Assembly (NCBI GenBank): GCA_009103225.1
Contig: RHPI01000638.1
Coordinates: 399,866-463,865, forward strand
Reading direction: 5' to 3'
Source: Chlorokybus atmophyticus
Lineage: Eukaryota; Streptophyta; Chlorokybophyceae; Chlorokybales; Chlorokybaceae
DNA length: 64,000 bases
Part shown: positions 61,250 through 64,000 of the stretch, piece after piece
How the letters are laid out: each line of letters begins with the position of its first letter
How positions within the stretch are numbered: position 1 is the stretch's first letter
Position numbers and translations under genes: made by a program
The notes under the pieces: generated by a model
Told to the model about the DNA's origin: nothing
Seen by the model: only the letters and a program-made list of their open reading frames with translations
Databases searched by the model: none

Positions 61250-62815
61250 TTAGCCCTTGTCTGTCTGCTTCTTCTTCAGCACTATTTGTATGACGTCCTC
61301 GTCCTCCAGTTCATGCGCAAACCCGCACCGCTGCGGCTGGTGCTTTGCTGACGAACCCCACACCAAAGCATACTTGAAGTTCTTCATGATGTCCCTATGA
61401 ATCTGCACGTGCACATTGACCAATCAGTCAAAATCAACAGCAACAACTGCCGCAGCTTGCGCAGTGTTTTTGTGAATTTGTGATCATGACACACACCTGC
61501 TCACAAGCGCTCTCAACGGTGGTACCATTGCGCTCCCTGCTGAGCACAAGAGGGTCGCTGAAGTCGGGAGGGCTGCCGGGCTTCTTGGTGTAGACGCGTA
61601 CCAGCGCCATCTCCCTCCATATAGCAGCAAGCAGGTTGTCAACGTTGAGGCCCATGCTGCCTGAGACGACAACCGTGTGCGGCCGGCGTGCCAACGCATC
61701 CACCTCCTCAATGGTCACAGTGTCAATCTTGTTGTACACGTACAGGCAATGGATGTACTTCCTGTTGTCCTCAATGACATCAATAAAATCGTCTGCAACA
61801 GCAATCACACAATCAGATTACGATGTGCGGCAGGCCTGAGACGAACTCAATAATGTAGGACTTCAACAGATCCAAGATTGCAACACAGTGTTTCTTACCA
61901 ACAGTTGCGTCTTCACGAAAAAGCACTTCAGCGTTGTGAATCTTGTACGTATGGAGGACCTGATAGGCCAGCTTCTCATTGACGTTGGTGAGCGGGACCG
62001 TGCTGTTGAAGGAGATGCCGCCAGCCTTCTTGCGCTTGAGGTAGATCTGCGGCCGGGCACTGTTGAGCCTCAATCCAACGGCCTCAAGCTCCTTCTCCAG
62101 CACGCGGCGGCCCTGATCACCCTTGCCGGCATCCAGCACCATCAGCACCAGATCAGAGGACTTGGCAACAGCAATGACCTGCCGGCCTCGGCCTTTGCCC
62201 TGGGATGCTCCTTCAATAATCCCTGGCAAGTCCAGCAACTGGATCTTTGCGTCGTTGTAGTGGACCACGCCCGGGATGCACGTGAGCGTGGTGAACTCGT
62301 ATGCAGCGGCCTCTGAATGCGTCCCCGTCAGCGTGGTGAGCAGCGTGGACTTGCCGACTGATGGAAACCCAATCAATGCCACCCGAGCGTGACCATACCG
62401 TACAACCTAAGTGAAAAGCAAAGTCACCACCAGCACCAGACGATCGTTTTCACGTGCATGCATGCTTACACAGAGCTGATCAAACAATCTGCCCAGTTTA
62501 CTGCAAACGAGACAAAGTGGTGTGCAAACATACATACTGTGACCAACACTGCTTAGCCACCAATGGGGTGTTAATATGCAGCTGCGTGCTGTATTGATGG
62601 TTGGTGACTGGTCTCAAGCTTTCTATGAATGCACCCCTCTTTCTCACCTCAAAGCCGTCTCCTTCGCCTTTACCCCCCTTGGCAGGTTCAAGGAGCTGCG
62701 TGCGATACTTGGCGAGCTTGGCTTTGAGCTGCCCGAGATGGTACTCGGTGGCCTTGTTTTTCTGCGTGCGGGCCATTTCCTCCTCAATCTCGCGGATCTT
62801 CTCCGTGATCCCCAT
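61250..62815 (-). CDS. DRG2: developmentally regulated GTP-binding protein 2
   Basis: OBG-HflX-superfamily GTPase that, with a DFRP partner, associates with ribosomes. Exons 62648-62815, 61899-62406, 61497-61792, 61250-61402; 1125 nt, in frame, 374 residues (family about 365). N-terminal helical HTH region [21 protein letters not shown]-loop GFPSVGKST (69-77); switch region [11 protein letters not shown]3 [21 protein letters not shown]4 NKID (246-249); TGS domain ending [10 protein letters not shown] and [13 protein letters not shown]2 rather than DRG1 is indicated by [24 protein letters not shown] and [10 protein letters not shown] motifs are intact. The last residues are KKKQTDKG. Confidence 0.96.
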
Positions 62816-63305
62816 CTTGGCTGCTACTGCTAGTGCTAACGCCGACGACGGCTTCTGTTTACCCTAAGCTTCCTGTCGCCCAACACAATGACTGCTGCTT
62901 GCTTTGTCTATCAGGGGCCGTAATAGTTGAAAAGCAGCTCAACAATCAGTTGTCTCAACCTAATACTGCTTGTGACTAACCCCAACCTCAGCTGCCTGCA
63001 GCAACCAGCATCAAACATCAAACATGGGCACAATCAGTGAAGCGGTTGTAGGTAGAGCATAGGCAAGATGGCTGCAAATTGTGTGCCTGAGTAAAATTGC
63101 GAACTACGCTTGACAGCACACCTTGATGGCAATCAGCATGAGGAAGTTCTGGCAAATCCAACGTGTTTCAACATAACGCACTCACCACTGCGCATGAAGC
63201 CGCTGGCCACTGGTTTGCAAACCTCCTGGAGGCAGTGGACCAAGACGCAGGCAAGGCGGAGAAGGAGAAGAGGAAGAAGATATGCACACTAGCATACGCT
63301 ACCTT

Positions 63306-63345
<40 letters not shown>

Positions 63346-64000
63346 TGCCCAGCTACCTGCTTAGGGTTGGGCTGAGCGACATGCGGGCTATCGCTTGCAA
63401 GGCGGCGGCGGCGGCAGCAGCGACGAGGGAGCGCGCGGTGGTGGCCGGCACCATGCGCCGGGGAGGAGGCGGGCCCAACCGCGGAGGTGGCCGAGGACGA
63501 GGCGGAGGACGGGGCGGAGGCCGAGGGGGAGGAGGCGGAGGCGGAGGCGGAGAACAGCGATGGTATGGTGCTTGCTGTTACTTGCTTACAATCGTGTGTC
63601 TCGTTGCAACAACCTGGTTGCTCAGTTCCCTTGAATTGCCTTCGTTTCTGCTGTAAGCTAGGTGCCAGCGTAATCATCAGCGCAATCAGAATGAATGCTG
63701 TTCTGCTTGCAGGTTGTTGATGTTGTAGAGATAGATATGTATAGTTTCATTTGCAACTCTATGCATGCGACTGCACAATTGGTACTCTCCAGTCACATGG
63801 CGCAACCAGCGACGCTTCGTCTTGACAGCTGCAGCTATCACGCCGCATGCAGTGCTATACTGCATGTGGCTGTACTGCAGCTAGCGGAATATGCGCACAC
63901 CTTCGTGTATGCACATGCCTACAGTTATGCCTGTGTGCGTACGGGTTGTACGGTATCACAATAAATTACAGTGGCAAAACATGTACTTGTGGCTTGCGCC
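62816..64000. other. window end: GC-rich triplet repeats, no definable gene
   Basis: Upstream of DRG2. A plus-strand frame around 63190-63290 encodes HEAAGHWFANLLEAVDQDAG and a Lys/Glu-rich tail, and 63345-63560 can be read as Gly/Arg (RGG-like), Glu/Ala or, on the other strand, Ser/Ala/Pro-rich. Because CGG/CCG repeats make all frames open, I cannot choose. A gene may begin here and continue beyond the window. Confidence 0.35.
63303..63345 (+). repeat. (CCG)n microsatellite, about 14 units
   Basis: Uninterrupted CCG run; a GGC/GGAGGC-rich tract follows at about 63400-63550. Confidence 0.9.

Noticed and set aside
61250-62815. DRG1 or bacterial Obg as identity
   Set aside because: GGISFNSTV and the TGS-domain segments are DRG2-type; the intron-split eukaryotic gene excludes Obg.

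Overview
The window is nuclear DNA from a green-lineage eukaryote, most likely a green alga. Fifteen protein genes can be assembled, nearly all split by GT-AG introns. One encodes a thylakoid protein (TLP18.3) with a bipartite plastid/lumen presequence, and several (CSN8, atypical E2F, SKI2, DRG2, a DUF7733-like membrane protein) look most like their land-plant counterparts. No tRNA, rRNA, CRISPR array, bacterial operon or intact transposon was seen. The species cannot be named from sequence alone. I built exon models by hand from reading frames, GT/AG sites and intron phase. Where exon lengths sum to a whole number of codons I say so; that is a useful internal check, not proof.

Layout: CSN8 (+, 127-1860); atypical two-DNA-binding-domain E2F (-, 2786-5532); a 44-exon, about 2,673-residue coiled-coil protein (+, 7311-20604); Ariadne-type RBR E3 ligase (-, 21248-24185); RPA3 (+, 24995-25761); an AT-rich island (about 26.8-27.9 kb); TLP18.3 (+, 28112-30356); a DUF7733-like membrane protein (-, start 35413, 3' end lost near a 288-nt poly-C run); an F-box protein (+, 35601-37501); a 252-residue coiled-coil protein (-, 37617-38952); a TPX2-like protein (+, 39287-42890); a secreted LamG-like protein (-, 43455-46990); SKI2 RNA helicase (-, 49366-54069); a 455-residue coiled-coil protein (+, 54366-57345); a gamma-glutamylamine-cyclotransferase-like enzyme (-, 57923-58710); and DRG2 GTPase (-, 61250-62815). 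The last kilobase holds GC-rich triplet repeats and no gene I can define.

Genes mostly alternate in strand, giving short divergent promoters and convergent 3' ends. Four upstream regions, three of them between divergent starts, carry the same GGCCT/AGGCC pentamer array. Several genes fall into two themes: ubiquitin/cullin control and cell cycle (CSN8, Ariadne, F-box, E2F, RPA3, TPX2-like) and RNA/translation control (SKI2, DRG2). There is no sign that they are co-transcribed, so this is probably ordinary nuclear gene neighbourhood. I found no convincing undescribed multi-gene system. The most unusual items are the giant coiled-coil gene, the pentamer arrays, a perfect 32-bp palindrome, an apparently N-terminally short SKI2, a predicted 16-nt micro-exon and the poly-C/poly-G tracts at the assembly gaps.
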